Positions 25,243 through 33,346 are shown, numbered from the stretch's first letter. The stretch: DNA of 64,000 nucleotides from Kaistella pullorum (GCF_014837035.1 NZ_JACSPS010000002.1:449851-513850); one strand, 5' to 3'. Program-made: numbers and translations. Notes: a model not told the origin generated them from the letters alone.

Positions 25243-26001
25243 ATGGATATTTTCGACCAAGCTTTATCATATTTATTCCATCAACTTAGCGCTGTAATAC
25301 AGGAAGGCAAAAAAAATAATCGTATTAATGATGATTTTCATAATGTAATGAGTGTCATAGATATAGATGATTCTTATGCAGTAGGAATAAGGTTCAAAGG
25401 GTCGGTATATTGTATAATTGTACATCTAATTAACGAACATCAAACTTCCGCTATATCCGACGAGGATTTTAGCAAATATTTGGAGATTAGCTATGCAAAT
25501 AATTTTATACCCATACTTTTTCCGGTTAAGGCGATTGGTTCTGATCCATATACATTTGAAAATGGTCTTGAGGGGAATAACTATTTATGTTTAATAACCG
25601 GCAAACGGGTCAACATATATACCGACTCGGTTCGTGACATGGTCCCGCGTTCTCACTACGAGTATTTAGATGCGGCAAGAAATTGCCTACAGGCAGAATA
25701 TGGTCAGACCACATTTGTCAAGTCTATTTCTTCTTTAAATTTTCATAGTGACCCTTATGCAATTGCTTGGTTTCACAATAACAAAGGGCAACGCATCTGG
25801 GTATCTATAAGGTATCATTTCAAAGGGGAGAATCACGAGGATTTAAGGCATATTTTTATTCGACCTAAAGCGATTCAAAAATTGTCCGTAAGCCCTGGAT
25901 ATTTGGCAGATATTGAGTTCGAAGAAAGGGTTCCCAGAGTTTATGATGCTAAAGCAAAAGTAGTGGGCATCAAGAAATTTTATTCTCCTACCTTAAAATA
26001 A
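25243..26001 (+). CDS. Unknown protein in the Zorya-like cluster, 252 aa
   Basis: I do not recognise this protein. It starts 38 bp after the giant helicase on the same strand. No signal peptide or membrane helix is visible. The first 130 residues look alpha/beta (FDQALSYLFHQLSAVIQEGK; DDSYAVGIRFKGSVYCIIVH; FIPILFPVKAIG). The last 90 residues appear beta-rich (IWVSIRYHF, RHIFIRPKAIQKL, ADIEFEERVPRVY), perhaps a nucleic-acid or protein-binding domain. A degenerate PD-(D/E)XK fold is conceivable but no clear D...ExK is seen. By position it is probably part of the same defence system. Confidence 0.6.
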   Translation: MDIFDQALSYLFHQLSAVIQEGKKNNRINDDFHNVMSVIDIDDSYAVGIRFKGSVYCIIVHLINEHQTSAISDEDFSKYLEISYANNFIPILFPVKAIGSDPYTFENGLEGNNYLCLITGKRVNIYTDSVRDMVPRSHYEYLDAARNCLQAEYGQTTFVKSISSLNFHSDPYAIAWFHNNKGQRIWVSIRYHFKGENHEDLRHIFIRPKAIQKLSVSPGYLADIEFEERVPRVYDAKAKVVGIKKFYSPTLK

Positions 26002-26204
26002 GTACGCAAATGAAACTCTTTAACTACATCTACACTTTACTAATCTACCCATCTACAACGCTTAACCGCAGATTTGCCGTAGTCAGTCCGCTCTCGTGTC
26101 AACACGGGTACATGTTGTTGTTTGAAAGAAATTGAATATAACCGTTTATTTCCTTTGCAGGAACTGTAGTATTAAAATAATAGCAAACATAAAAAAATCG
26201 CATC

Positions 26205-29200
26205 ATGGCATTCAAATCATATCTCGTTGAAAAATATGAAAATACGCATGAAAATATTTTCTTTCGTGCCCTCAGTAGTAATTTATCCGAACATTTCGAA
26301 AACAAAAATGGCTTACACATTCTTGTGGGTAACCTCTCCGTCGGCGGCCAGGCAATTGATGCAATTTTTATTAAAAATGGTGCAATTGTCGTAATTGATT
26401 TTAAAGATTATTCCGGCACACTTGAGTTTTCTGAAAATGGTCCATGGCGGTTAAAAACCGAAAAGGAAAAAATCGTTTTTGTTGCAGGTGGCGGCAGATC
26501 ACGGAATCCATTTCAGCAGGTTAATGCCTATCGATTCACCCTGTTTCAGTTCCTTTCAGAGAAACAGAACAACATTCTGACGGTTAATCATGATAATATC
26601 TCATGGGATCACACCTGCGGCATTGTCCTTTTCCAAAGAAAAATATACTTCGATCATAATACCATCCCTGCCCACATCCAGCGCAAATTTCATATAACAG
26701 ACAATGATAATTTCATTAGTCGGTTAAACGATATACACAGTTCAAATCTGTATTTAAATGACAATGAAATCAAAAACATTATAAGTTTACTTTCAATTTC
26801 GGAAGATGACTTGTTTGATGCTTCAGCCGCTATAGAAGAGGATAAAAGTCTGCTGTCCTACGATCCAGATAGGATGCAGAAAATTAAGCAGCTTCTTCCC
26901 GCAGGAATTTCAGATCAAGTAAAAAAAACGCTGACCTTTTACAATACCATGATCTCTGTGGAAAAATTAAATGAAGCATCAGTCACAGACATATTTCATC
27001 TTCCGATTGTCTGGAACGCTATTGCAGTTGATAACTATACTTTAGACCTTTCTTTAAACACAACCTTTCTTAATGTTTTTTTACAAAATAGACAAGAAAA
27101 CTTTCCAAAAAATCTATTCATCAGTGTAAATGTTAACCTTAATAATGAGACGGTCCCCTTGTTTTATGGAGTAACTGTTCACAGTATAATTGAAGACTAT
27201 CAAAATATCAATATAGATTTTAATGGTTTCGATTTGTTCTCGGCAATACTTTCAGAATTAAGTTTAACTGAAGATATAATCGAGGAAATAGCTCAAAAAC
27301 TTACAGAGAGCGTCTTATTGGAGGATAAAATTTCCATCGTATCAGAAATATTGGACACTCCCATTTCATTAGGTAACACTATTTCAGTGGGTTTAAGCGA
27401 TGAAAGTAAATTTACACTGCAGCTACAGGCTGAATATAGAAATTGGCTAAATGGCAAAGCTCCACTTCCCGCCAGAAATTCAGTCTTAGATTCCTTTCTT
27501 ACAAACTCACAGATATCATTCAAAAATAATATTGAAAACTTCAAGTATGTTCAGATAACTGACCTTAATAGCTATCAAAAAATGGCAGTTCGTGCTGCTT
27601 TCACACAACCCTTACTCATTATTACAGGGCCTCCCGGGACAGGAAAAAGCCAGGTTGTAATGAATATAATGGCAAATGCTGTCGTTAATAGTCAGAAAGT
27701 TTTATTTGCAAGTAAGAATAATAAAGCGGTCGATAATGTATATCAGAAAATAAATGATTTATTGGACACAGATTACTTTATAAGGTTTGGTAATAACGAA
27801 ATTAATGCTTCTACTAAAGATATTCTTTCACGAACTGTCGGCTTAATCAACTCAGAAAATTTAACAGATCAGCAAGAGGAATTATCACAGATTCAGCTAA
27901 GCCACAATAAATTGCTGGAATTGCAAAGTGAACTTATAAAAAAAATTAGGAGAATTCCAGAGCTAAGAAAAAACCTGGAACAGAAAAATGAGCAACAATT
28001 TGTCATCAAGAATGATTTTGATACTTGGATGCGCACATTATCTGAGATTCACAAAAAACTTTACATAGACAGAAATATAAAGTTTAATATTTCTTTGTCC
28101 GAAATAAATGAGCTCATTTTAATAATCCAGAACAGAAAAGGCTTTTTTTCAAAACTCTCGTTCAATCTTTTTCACAAAAAGATGGTAACGGAAAGCATCA
28201 AAAAAATAAACAGTGCACTTCCAACCGAACTTTTACAATATATCGAAAAAGAACAGCCATACTTTTCACCGGATAAAAAAATTACACATTCATTCGCAGA
28301 TAATCTGAATCTGATAAAATCTGAATATGCTTCTCAGAAAGAAATTTCTCATAAGAATGCCGATTTTAAAATGCAATTAGATGAAATTACGATTGAAATT
28401 AAAGAATTACAGTCAACTTATGACAAACTACTGTCGGAAGAACCACAAAATCGCTTACAATTAGCCAAACTCGAACCCTCGATTGTTGATTCATCGAAAA
28501 AACTTGTCAAAACAGTAATCAATGAGAAACTGCGCAATTCCGATCCTTACACGATCGTCAGATACGCCGATTATTTAATAAATGGTATTTCGTGGAAACG
28601 TGAGGAGCAATCTGAATTCTCGCGCGTTACCCATGATTTTCTCACCACTTATAACGTAGTTTCGATTAGTAATTTGACAGTGAGAAAGGCTTTTCTCCAG
28701 GAAGGTGATATTTTTGATTTGTTAATAATAGACGAAGCCTCTCAATGCGATATCGCATCGGTCTTACCACTGCTGTATCGTGCTAAAAAAGTTGTGATTC
28801 TTGGTGATCCACTACAGCTACCTCATATAACATCAATAAAGAAACAGGAACAGGAATTTATTGCTGACCAGCTTGATATCGCAGTGCCTGATCACAATTA
28901 TGTAAATGATTCCCTATTTTTAAAAGCGGAAAAAGTGTCTAACAAAAATCAGCTAAAGCAAGTGTTCTTAAAAGAACACTACCGTTGTCATCCACAAATC
29001 ATAGAATTTTGTAACACCCATTTCTATCGTGTTCTTGCGGGTCAGGAACTGGAGATAAAAACCAAGAACACAGATTTCAAGCTTGGACTTCCTGGTCTTC
29101 ACTGGTTGGATGTAAGAGGAGAAGTTGAAAACAATAGAAATGTTAATAATGCAGAAATTGAAAAGTGCGTCACAGAGGTTAAAAAATTATCTGAAAAATT

Positions 29201-29555
29201 TCCGAGCGCAACTATCGGGGTAGTCACTCCTTTTGCACATCAAAAACAGGCGCTACAAAAGGCATTTATGAACTTTCAAAATAAAAACTTGACAGTTGAC
29301 ACTGTACATCGTTTCCAGGGTGATGAAAAGGATATTATTGTTTTTAGTATAGTCGTAAGCGAAAATGCTCATGTATCTTTACATAGGTTCATTAATTATT
29401 ATTCAGCATACCTCCTAAACGTTGCTGTTTCCCGGGCAAAAAGTTCATTGCTGATCATTGGTAATAAAGATTATTGTAAAGCTCTTGTAGACAATAAGGG
29501 CAGGACACTCCTTTCTCACCTTGCAACATATTCAGAAAAAACATCTAAAAACTAA
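26205..29555 (+). CDS. NERD-domain nuclease fused to UPF1-like SF1 helicase
   Basis: 1116 residues. The N-terminal NERD domain (about 15-130) shows a PD-(D/E)XK-type core, D52 in GGQAIDAIFIK and D65-x-K67 in IVVIDFKDYSG. A middle region of unknown fold (about 230-450) follows. The SF1B helicase has Walker A ITGPPGTGKSQVV (near 473), a long coiled insertion (about 560-790), LLIIDEASQC (near 839), ILGDPLQLPHI, KEHYRCHPQI, VDTVHRFQGDEKDIIVFS and LLNVAVSRAKSSLLII. It likely unwinds and cleaves DNA. A 203-bp gap before it suggests its own promoter, so it may head a separate three-gene defence module with the next two genes. Confidence 0.87.
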   Translation: MAFKSYLVEKYENTHENIFFRALSSNLSEHFENKNGLHILVGNLSVGGQAIDAIFIKNGAIVVIDFKDYSGTLEFSENGPWRLKTEKEKIVFVAGGGRSRNPFQQVNAYRFTLFQFLSEKQNNILTVNHDNISWDHTCGIVLFQRKIYFDHNTIPAHIQRKFHITDNDNFISRLNDIHSSNLYLNDNEIKNIISLLSISEDDLFDASAAIEEDKSLLSYDPDRMQKIKQLLPAGISDQVKKTLTFYNTMISVEKLNEASVTDIFHLPIVWNAIAVDNYTLDLSLNTTFLNVFLQNRQENFPKNLFISVNVNLNNETVPLFYGVTVHSIIEDYQNINIDFNGFDLFSAILSELSLTEDIIEEIAQKLTESVLLEDKISIVSEILDTPISLGNTISVGLSDESKFTLQLQAEYRNWLNGKAPLPARNSVLDSFLTNSQISFKNNIENFKYVQITDLNSYQKMAVRAAFTQPLLIITGPPGTGKSQVVMNIMANAVVNSQKVLFASKNNKAVDNVYQKINDLLDTDYFIRFGNNEINASTKDILSRTVGLINSENLTDQQEELSQIQLSHNKLLELQSELIKKIRRIPELRKNLEQKNEQQFVIKNDFDTWMRTLSEIHKKLYIDRNIKFNISLSEINELILIIQNRKGFFSKLSFNLFHKKMVTESIKKINSALPTELLQYIEKEQPYFSPDKKITHSFADNLNLIKSEYASQKEISHKNADFKMQLDEITIEIKELQSTYDKLLSEEPQNRLQLAKLEPSIVDSSKKLVKTVINEKLRNSDPYTIVRYADYLINGISWKREEQSEFSRVTHDFLTTYNVVSISNLTVRKAFLQEGDIFDLLIIDEASQCDIASVLPLLYRAKKVVILGDPLQLPHITSIKKQEQEFIADQLDIAVPDHNYVNDSLFLKAEKVSNKNQLKQVFLKEHYRCHPQIIEFCNTHFYRVLAGQELEIKTKNTDFKLGLPGLHWLDVRGEVENNRNVNNAEIEKCVTEVKKLSEKFPSATIGVVTPFAHQKQALQKAFMNFQNKNLTVDTVHRFQGDEKDIIVFSIVVSENAHVSLHRFINYYSAYLLNVAVSRAKSSLLIIGNKDYCKALVDNKGRTLLSHLATYSEKTSKN

Positions 29556-29561
29556 CACAAC

Positions 29562-30125
29562 ATGGGTCTACTGGATTTTTGGCGTAAAAAAAAGCCTGAA
29601 GAAATACAAAATGATTTACCTGAACAACGGTCAAAAGCACATGATAAACATGCTGATCCACAATATCCAGGGAGGAGTATAGCAAAATCAGTTGATAATA
29701 AAATTGAAGATAAAAAGACAGATCCTGCAGAAGAAAACCTTCAAAAAGCTTATAATAACTTTAAATCTCTCAATTTCGAAAAAGCCAACGACTACATTGA
29801 TAAGGCAATCGAGCTCGGGGGTAAACCGGATGAAAAATTAATGACATCGATAAGAAGCTTTGTAAATACTTTAGATACTCCGGATACGCAAACATTAGAA
29901 CTTAAACGTGACATAATTTTAAAATCAATTTCCTCCCATTCTCATATTGAATTCCTTTACCCCAAGGAACAGAGCCGTTATTTACAACTTATTTTTATCT
30001 GTATACCTACTGAACTGGCCAGCGTGAAAGATGCGGTGATGATAGACGGGGAGCGCTACGAAATTAAAAATATGCGAAAATTAAAATTTGTTAATTCAAA
30101 CTACTACCCTGATAAACCACAATAG
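29562..30125 (+). CDS. Unknown protein with TPR-like helices, 187 aa
   Basis: Starts 6 bp after the NERD-helicase gene. After a basic, glutamate- and lysine-rich N-terminus (about 1-60, probably disordered) comes a tetratricopeptide-like pair, ENLQKAYNNFKSLNFEKAND and YIDKAIELGG. The C-terminal 80 residues hold a mixed domain ending ERYEIKNMRKLKFV. No known catalytic motif is seen. The close spacing suggests a stoichiometric partner of the helicase. Function unknown. Confidence 0.6.
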   Translation: MGLLDFWRKKKPEEIQNDLPEQRSKAHDKHADPQYPGRSIAKSVDNKIEDKKTDPAEENLQKAYNNFKSLNFEKANDYIDKAIELGGKPDEKLMTSIRSFVNTLDTPDTQTLELKRDIILKSISSHSHIEFLYPKEQSRYLQLIFICIPTELASVKDAVMIDGERYEIKNMRKLKFVNSNYYPDKPQ

Positions 30126-30170
30126 AGCCCACTGCTTAATTCTGATAACTTTACTCCATTATACCCTTAA

Positions 30171-31112
30171 ATGTCAAAAAAAAAACTAATACTCAAAGCA
30201 TTTGAAGAACTTGACGCAGAGATGCTCGACGTCCTCCTGAATGACGGGCAGTCTTACCAGGATGTCCACAAAGAAACCTTTGTGGCAGAACTAAAATCAT
30301 ACTTTTCAGACCTTCGGAACGATCGGGATTATAAAACAGACTTTAAAGCAGTGAGGGGAATGTGCACCAATTGCAACAAGGGTAAAAAAGGATATTCTTT
30401 TATAAATTCTGATGGCGAAAGTTTTATGAGCATGGTATTCGAAGAATCGGATGATGATTATACCGACATTTACAAATGCAGCAGCTTTAAAACTTTCGAC
30501 AGGGAAATCACAGAAGAATGGGTCGGTATTCACTTTTATGAAGAGGACAAGGTAGATTATAGGCCTACAGAAGTCCACATCCGGGAGCAGAAGGAGTGCG
30601 ACCGTGCGGTTAAAGAACTCGAAATGGAAATCAAAACTGAAGGTATTCTGTCAAAAAATTTCTATGTTTCCTGGGTCAGCACCTATCGTCATCTACACTC
30701 CATCGGAGACATTTTCACCGATAAATCCTACCGTTATAAAAACGAAGTCTCCGGCTACCTCTGGATTCTCGAACCTCTGGCAGAGGTTCTCGAAAAATCT
30801 GACCTTGCCCGCGAGCTCTTGCAAGAGTTCATTGCCTTTCCTTTAATTACCCACGAGACCATCCAGGATTGGTTGATCAGGGCGGATTACCATTTCCCTT
30901 ATTACAAATTTGCCACTGAATACAAAGCTGATTATCAACAGGACTTATTCATTACCGGACGTATTAAAATTAGACTTTCAGAACACTGGTACCTGCAGAA
31001 TATTGCGGTCATCCTTAACAAATATTCCAACTGGATTCCTGATTACAATCCTTTGAAAGAAGCCGAGGATTTTGTCGCAAGTGAGCAAGATGATGATATG
31101 TTTCCTTTCTGA
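30171..31112 (+). CDS. Unknown protein, 313 aa, last gene of the defence island
   Basis: I do not recognise the family. It begins 45 bp after the previous gene. It is soluble and acidic. A cysteine pair CTNCNKG (about 64-70) followed by a lone cysteine (YKCSS) may be part of a metal site. The middle is strongly helical (CDRAVKELEMEIKTEG; FYVSWVSTYRHLHSIGDIF). The C-terminus is aromatic, then acidic (EQDDDMFPF). It resembles regulatory or sensor proteins that sit behind nuclease-helicase genes, but this is inference from context only. Confidence 0.6.
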   Translation: MSKKKLILKAFEELDAEMLDVLLNDGQSYQDVHKETFVAELKSYFSDLRNDRDYKTDFKAVRGMCTNCNKGKKGYSFINSDGESFMSMVFEESDDDYTDIYKCSSFKTFDREITEEWVGIHFYEEDKVDYRPTEVHIREQKECDRAVKELEMEIKTEGILSKNFYVSWVSTYRHLHSIGDIFTDKSYRYKNEVSGYLWILEPLAEVLEKSDLARELLQEFIAFPLITHETIQDWLIRADYHFPYYKFATEYKADYQQDLFITGRIKIRLSEHWYLQNIAVILNKYSNWIPDYNPLKEAEDFVASEQDDDMFPF

Positions 31113-31288
31113 TAAAAAGCACTTACGTTTCCTTCGTTACTCTAAGTCTCCTTAATTCAGGTCTCGGTCAATTACGCATCCACCGCTTTGTAACCACAAA
31201 CACTCCTGCAAACAATTTAAATAAACCGCTATTAATCAAGGCTTTCACTATTGCTGCAAATAAACTGTTGCTGCACTATAGCCTTGTC

Positions 31289-31657
31289 TCAGTCACGTTT
31301 ATAAATTTTTCTTCGGTACTCATAATTTTCCTGTACCCGTGCCGGCAGCCGCTTCTTACACTTGTTGCGAAGGTTCAATTTCATCGAAGTGTAAATTCGG
31401 TAAATCCTTTTATGGTTCCACCTGAAACTAAGGTTCTTCAAACGGTGGCGCATTAGCCAGAAGTCCCACGTTTGGTGTTGATTTGCCAGCAGTAGCAGTT
31501 CTTCACAGATTTGGTCATCTTCATTATTGCTCCGCTTTTTGTAATAAAGCACCGAACTGCTTACCCTGAAAACATCACACGCCTTACGAATACTTATTCC
31601 ATGGGTTTGTTTGGAATAAGCTACCAACTCTCTTTTCTCGCAAGGCGTCAGAGCTTT
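31289..31657 (-). pseudogene. IS3-family transposase OrfB, 5' part only
   Basis: In the -1 frame relative to OrfA the reading begins KALTPCEKRELVAYSKQTHG, then SIRKACDVFRVSSSVLYYKK, the standard HTH_21 start of IS3 OrfB. Family-like sequence continues to about CKKRLPARVQ and then changes to ENYEYRRKIYKRD and a stop. Usual length is around 270-290 residues; only about 120 remain, without the rve/DDE core. Confidence 0.85.
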
Positions 31658-31923
31658 TTTTCGATCACGTCTTTTAAAACGGTGTTTTCCAATGTAAGCT
31701 CAGCATCAATCTTTTTATACTGCGAAAGTTGCTTCTCGATCTCTTTCAACTGAGCCAGCTGGTGGGCTTCCATACCGCCATATTTGCTCTTCCAATTGTA
31801 AAAGGTGGGTTGGCTTATTCCGTGTTCACGGCAGATCTCATTCACCGTTTTCCCCTGATTCTGTTCAGATAAAATCTTTACGATCTGAACCTCTGTAAAT
31901 TTGCTTTGTTTCATCTTTCCCAA
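31648..31923 (-). CDS. IS3-family OrfA (helix-turn-helix)
   Basis: 91 residues: KFTEVQIVKILSEQNQGKT, then EICREHGISQPTFYNWKSKY, a complete HTH_Tnp_1 domain, followed by a leucine-zipper-like segment (LKEIEKQLSQYKKIDAELTL). The 3' end has a run of seven A in the coding strand (plus-strand T at 31655-31661) just before the stop. That is a programmed -1 frameshift site making OrfAB in intact IS3 elements. Confidence 0.88.
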   Translation of the reverse strand: MGKMKQSKFTEVQIVKILSEQNQGKTVNEICREHGISQPTFYNWKSKYGGMEAHQLAQLKEIEKQLSQYKKIDAELTLENTVLKDVIEKKL

Positions 31924-31991
31924 ATTTAAAAACTATATTTATCTTCGTTTCGGTTTTTGGGGAAGATTACACTATAATTTAAATATTTCCC

Positions 31992-31999
31992 TACATTTG
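31992..31999 (+). promoter_or_regulatory. Bacteroidota promoter (-7 box) of the riboswitch-thioesterase unit
   Basis: TACATTTG matches TAnnTTTG exactly. The -33 position holds TTA-like sequence near 31967-31970, inside the IS end, so the upstream element may have been altered by the insertion. Transcription would start near 32005, just before the riboswitch core. Confidence 0.65.
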
Positions 32000-32004
32000 C
32001 TGTC

Positions 32005-32120
32005 TCCAAAGGGTGAATCGTGTGAAACTCACGAACTGTCGCGCAACCGTAATCTGCATTTGCAGAAAGTCGGATCCCCAAAATACTTTCGCGATCTGAA
32101 GTAAAATCTCCGGGATTTTA
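32005..32120 (+). promoter_or_regulatory. Short cobalamin-riboswitch-like leader
   Basis: The core GGGTGAATCGTGTGAAACTC, then CACGAACTGTCGCGCAACCG, fits the conserved cobalamin (B12) riboswitch core, with hairpins TCGTG/CACGA and CTGCA/TGCAG and a B12-box-like AGTCGGATCCCC at 32069-32080. A following hairpin, TACTT (32084-32088) with AAGTA (32099-32103), has a loop containing CGCGA (32090-32094) exactly complementary to TCGCG at 32039-32043, the L5-L13 kissing contact of this class. A second hairpin, TAAAATC/GATTTTA (32102-32120), overlaps its end by 2 nt and may be the expression switch. There is no long P2/P6 region, so it is a compact variant. Confidence 0.78.
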
Positions 32121-32154
32121 TTCATTTCAATGTTTATAATTAAAATCAGCAGAG

Positions 32155-32559
32155 ATGAATTACGAAGACAAAATTAAATCTTCCGAAACTCACGTTTTTA
32201 AAGTCGTTTTTCCAAATACCACCAACCATCACAACACAATGTTCGGCGGTAAAGTAATGGAAATGATGGACGAAGTTGCCTTTATGACCGCCACACGTTT
32301 TGCGCGTAAATCCTTTGTTACTGTGAGTTGTGACCGCATCGATTTCAACAGGCCTATCCCCGCCGATACGCTGGTTGAGCTGATAGGCCGTGTGAAATAT
32401 GTAGGGAACAGCAGTCTGAAGGTCTCCGTTGAAATCTTCATCGAGGAAATGTACCTCGAAAGCAGAGAAAAAGCCGTGAGCGGCGATTTTACGCTCGTAG
32501 CGATAGGGGACGATAAAAAGCCGGTTAAGATTTTTGAGACGCAGCAACTGCCTGTTTAG
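32155..32559 (+). CDS. Acyl-CoA thioesterase (hotdog fold, YciA/BACH-like)
   Basis: 134 residues of a single hotdog domain. TNHHNTMFGGKVMEMMDEVA carries the conserved N..T.FGG..M..MD segment with the catalytic aspartate. RPIPADTLVELIGRVKYVG and SLKVSVEIFIEE follow. It hydrolyses acyl-CoA to free acid and CoA in the cytosol; substrate length is unknown. The gene lies 35 bp after a cobalamin-riboswitch-like leader, so B12 control is suggested, which would be unusual for this enzyme. Confidence 0.9.
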   Translation: MNYEDKIKSSETHVFKVVFPNTTNHHNTMFGGKVMEMMDEVAFMTATRFARKSFVTVSCDRIDFNRPIPADTLVELIGRVKYVGNSSLKVSVEIFIEEMYLESREKAVSGDFTLVAIGDDKKPVKIFETQQLPV

Positions 32560-32677
32560 CGACCGCAGAATCCTCTTCTTTGCGGTTCGAAACTTATAAC
32601 AGAACCTATACGGGCTGCTGGCTTTGGGCGATTGGTTATTAACAATACGGAACCCTGAAATACCTGTCCATATCAGT

Positions 32678-33199
32678 TTAATCTGGATCCAGCACAAACC
32701 GCCACGGCATATTTTTCCACACTTCACCGGCATAATCCACGCCGATACGCGGACCGGCGGTGACCGTTCCTGCCAATACAGAATCCTCTAGCCACAGCCG
32801 TTCTGAGCTCCCCACATCTTCTCCGTAAAAACTTTTATCGAGTTCCAGCAGATTGCCGATCCGCCCGGGTCCACTTACGGTACTCAGTCCCCGGATCAGC
32901 ACGGCCTCGGGCTGTCCGGTCTTTCCGGTTACAATGTTCAGCAGCCAGTAGCGCCCGTAAATCAGGTAAACATACACGAAGCCGCCCTCGCCAAACATAA
33001 GTTCGGTGCGTGGGGTGCGGCCTTTGCTCGCATGACTCGCCAGATCATCGGTGCCGAAATAGGCTTCCGTTTCAGTAATCTGTGCACGCAGTTCGCGGCC
33101 GTCCGCAAATTTGCGTACCAGTGTTTTACCCAACAGCGACTGTGCCAGATATACTGCATTATGTTTTTGAAAATAGGAGTTAGGGATGCGCTTAGCCAT
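32678..33199 (-). CDS. DNA-3-methyladenine glycosylase (AAG/MPG family)
   Basis: The start at 33199 gives 173 residues beginning MAKRIPNSYFQKHNAVYLAQ, as in the family. The frame is open 28 codons further but that part looks non-coding. LLGKTLVRKF, the catalytic-glutamate motif ITETEAYFGTDDLASHA, TELMFGEGGFVYVYLIYG and GPGRIGNLL are all present. It removes alkylated purines (3-methyladenine and others) in base-excision repair. It ends convergent with the thioesterase gene. It is a little shorter than most bacterial members (around 190-200). Confidence 0.92.
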   Translation of the reverse strand: MAKRIPNSYFQKHNAVYLAQSLLGKTLVRKFADGRELRAQITETEAYFGTDDLASHASKGRTPRTELMFGEGGFVYVYLIYGRYWLLNIVTGKTGQPEAVLIRGLSTVSGPGRIGNLLELDKSFYGEDVGSSERLWLEDSVLAGTVTAGPRIGVDYAGEVWKNMPWRFVLDPD

Positions 33200-33317
33200 T
33201 TGCACGATAGGTGGAAGGGTGAAAAGATGGTAAAATGCAGGTGAAACCTTCAAATTGTGTACCCTTTGAATGTGTTGATGCACACCTTGAGGTTGGTAAA
33301 ATCGTTTTCAGAACATA

Positions 33318-33346
33318 AAACCGCTTCATCATGGATGAAACGGTTT
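33318..33346 (-). terminator. Probable terminator of the M49 peptidase gene
   Basis: AAACCGCTTCATC pairs with GATGAAACGGTTT (one mismatch, loop ATG). It lies 66 bp past the minus-strand peptidase stop. The T run is short (TTTTA). Confidence 0.6.

Larger units (their letters stand above)
31289..31971 (-). mobile_element. Truncated IS3-family insertion sequence
   Basis: The minus strand holds a complete OrfA, a -1 frameshift site and only the first third of OrfB. The outer end is taken as TGTAAT at 31966-31971 (minus strand), followed by CTTCCCCAAAAAC, a typical IS3-family terminal sequence. At the other side similarity to OrfB stops around 31335 and no matching inverted repeat is visible. The catalytic DDE region is missing, so the element cannot move by itself. 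It marks the right border of the defence island. Confidence 0.75.

Noticed and set aside
32146-32733. 195-codon minus-strand frame over the thioesterase gene
   Set aside because: It is antisense to a clear hotdog-fold protein and its translation has no recognisable domain.
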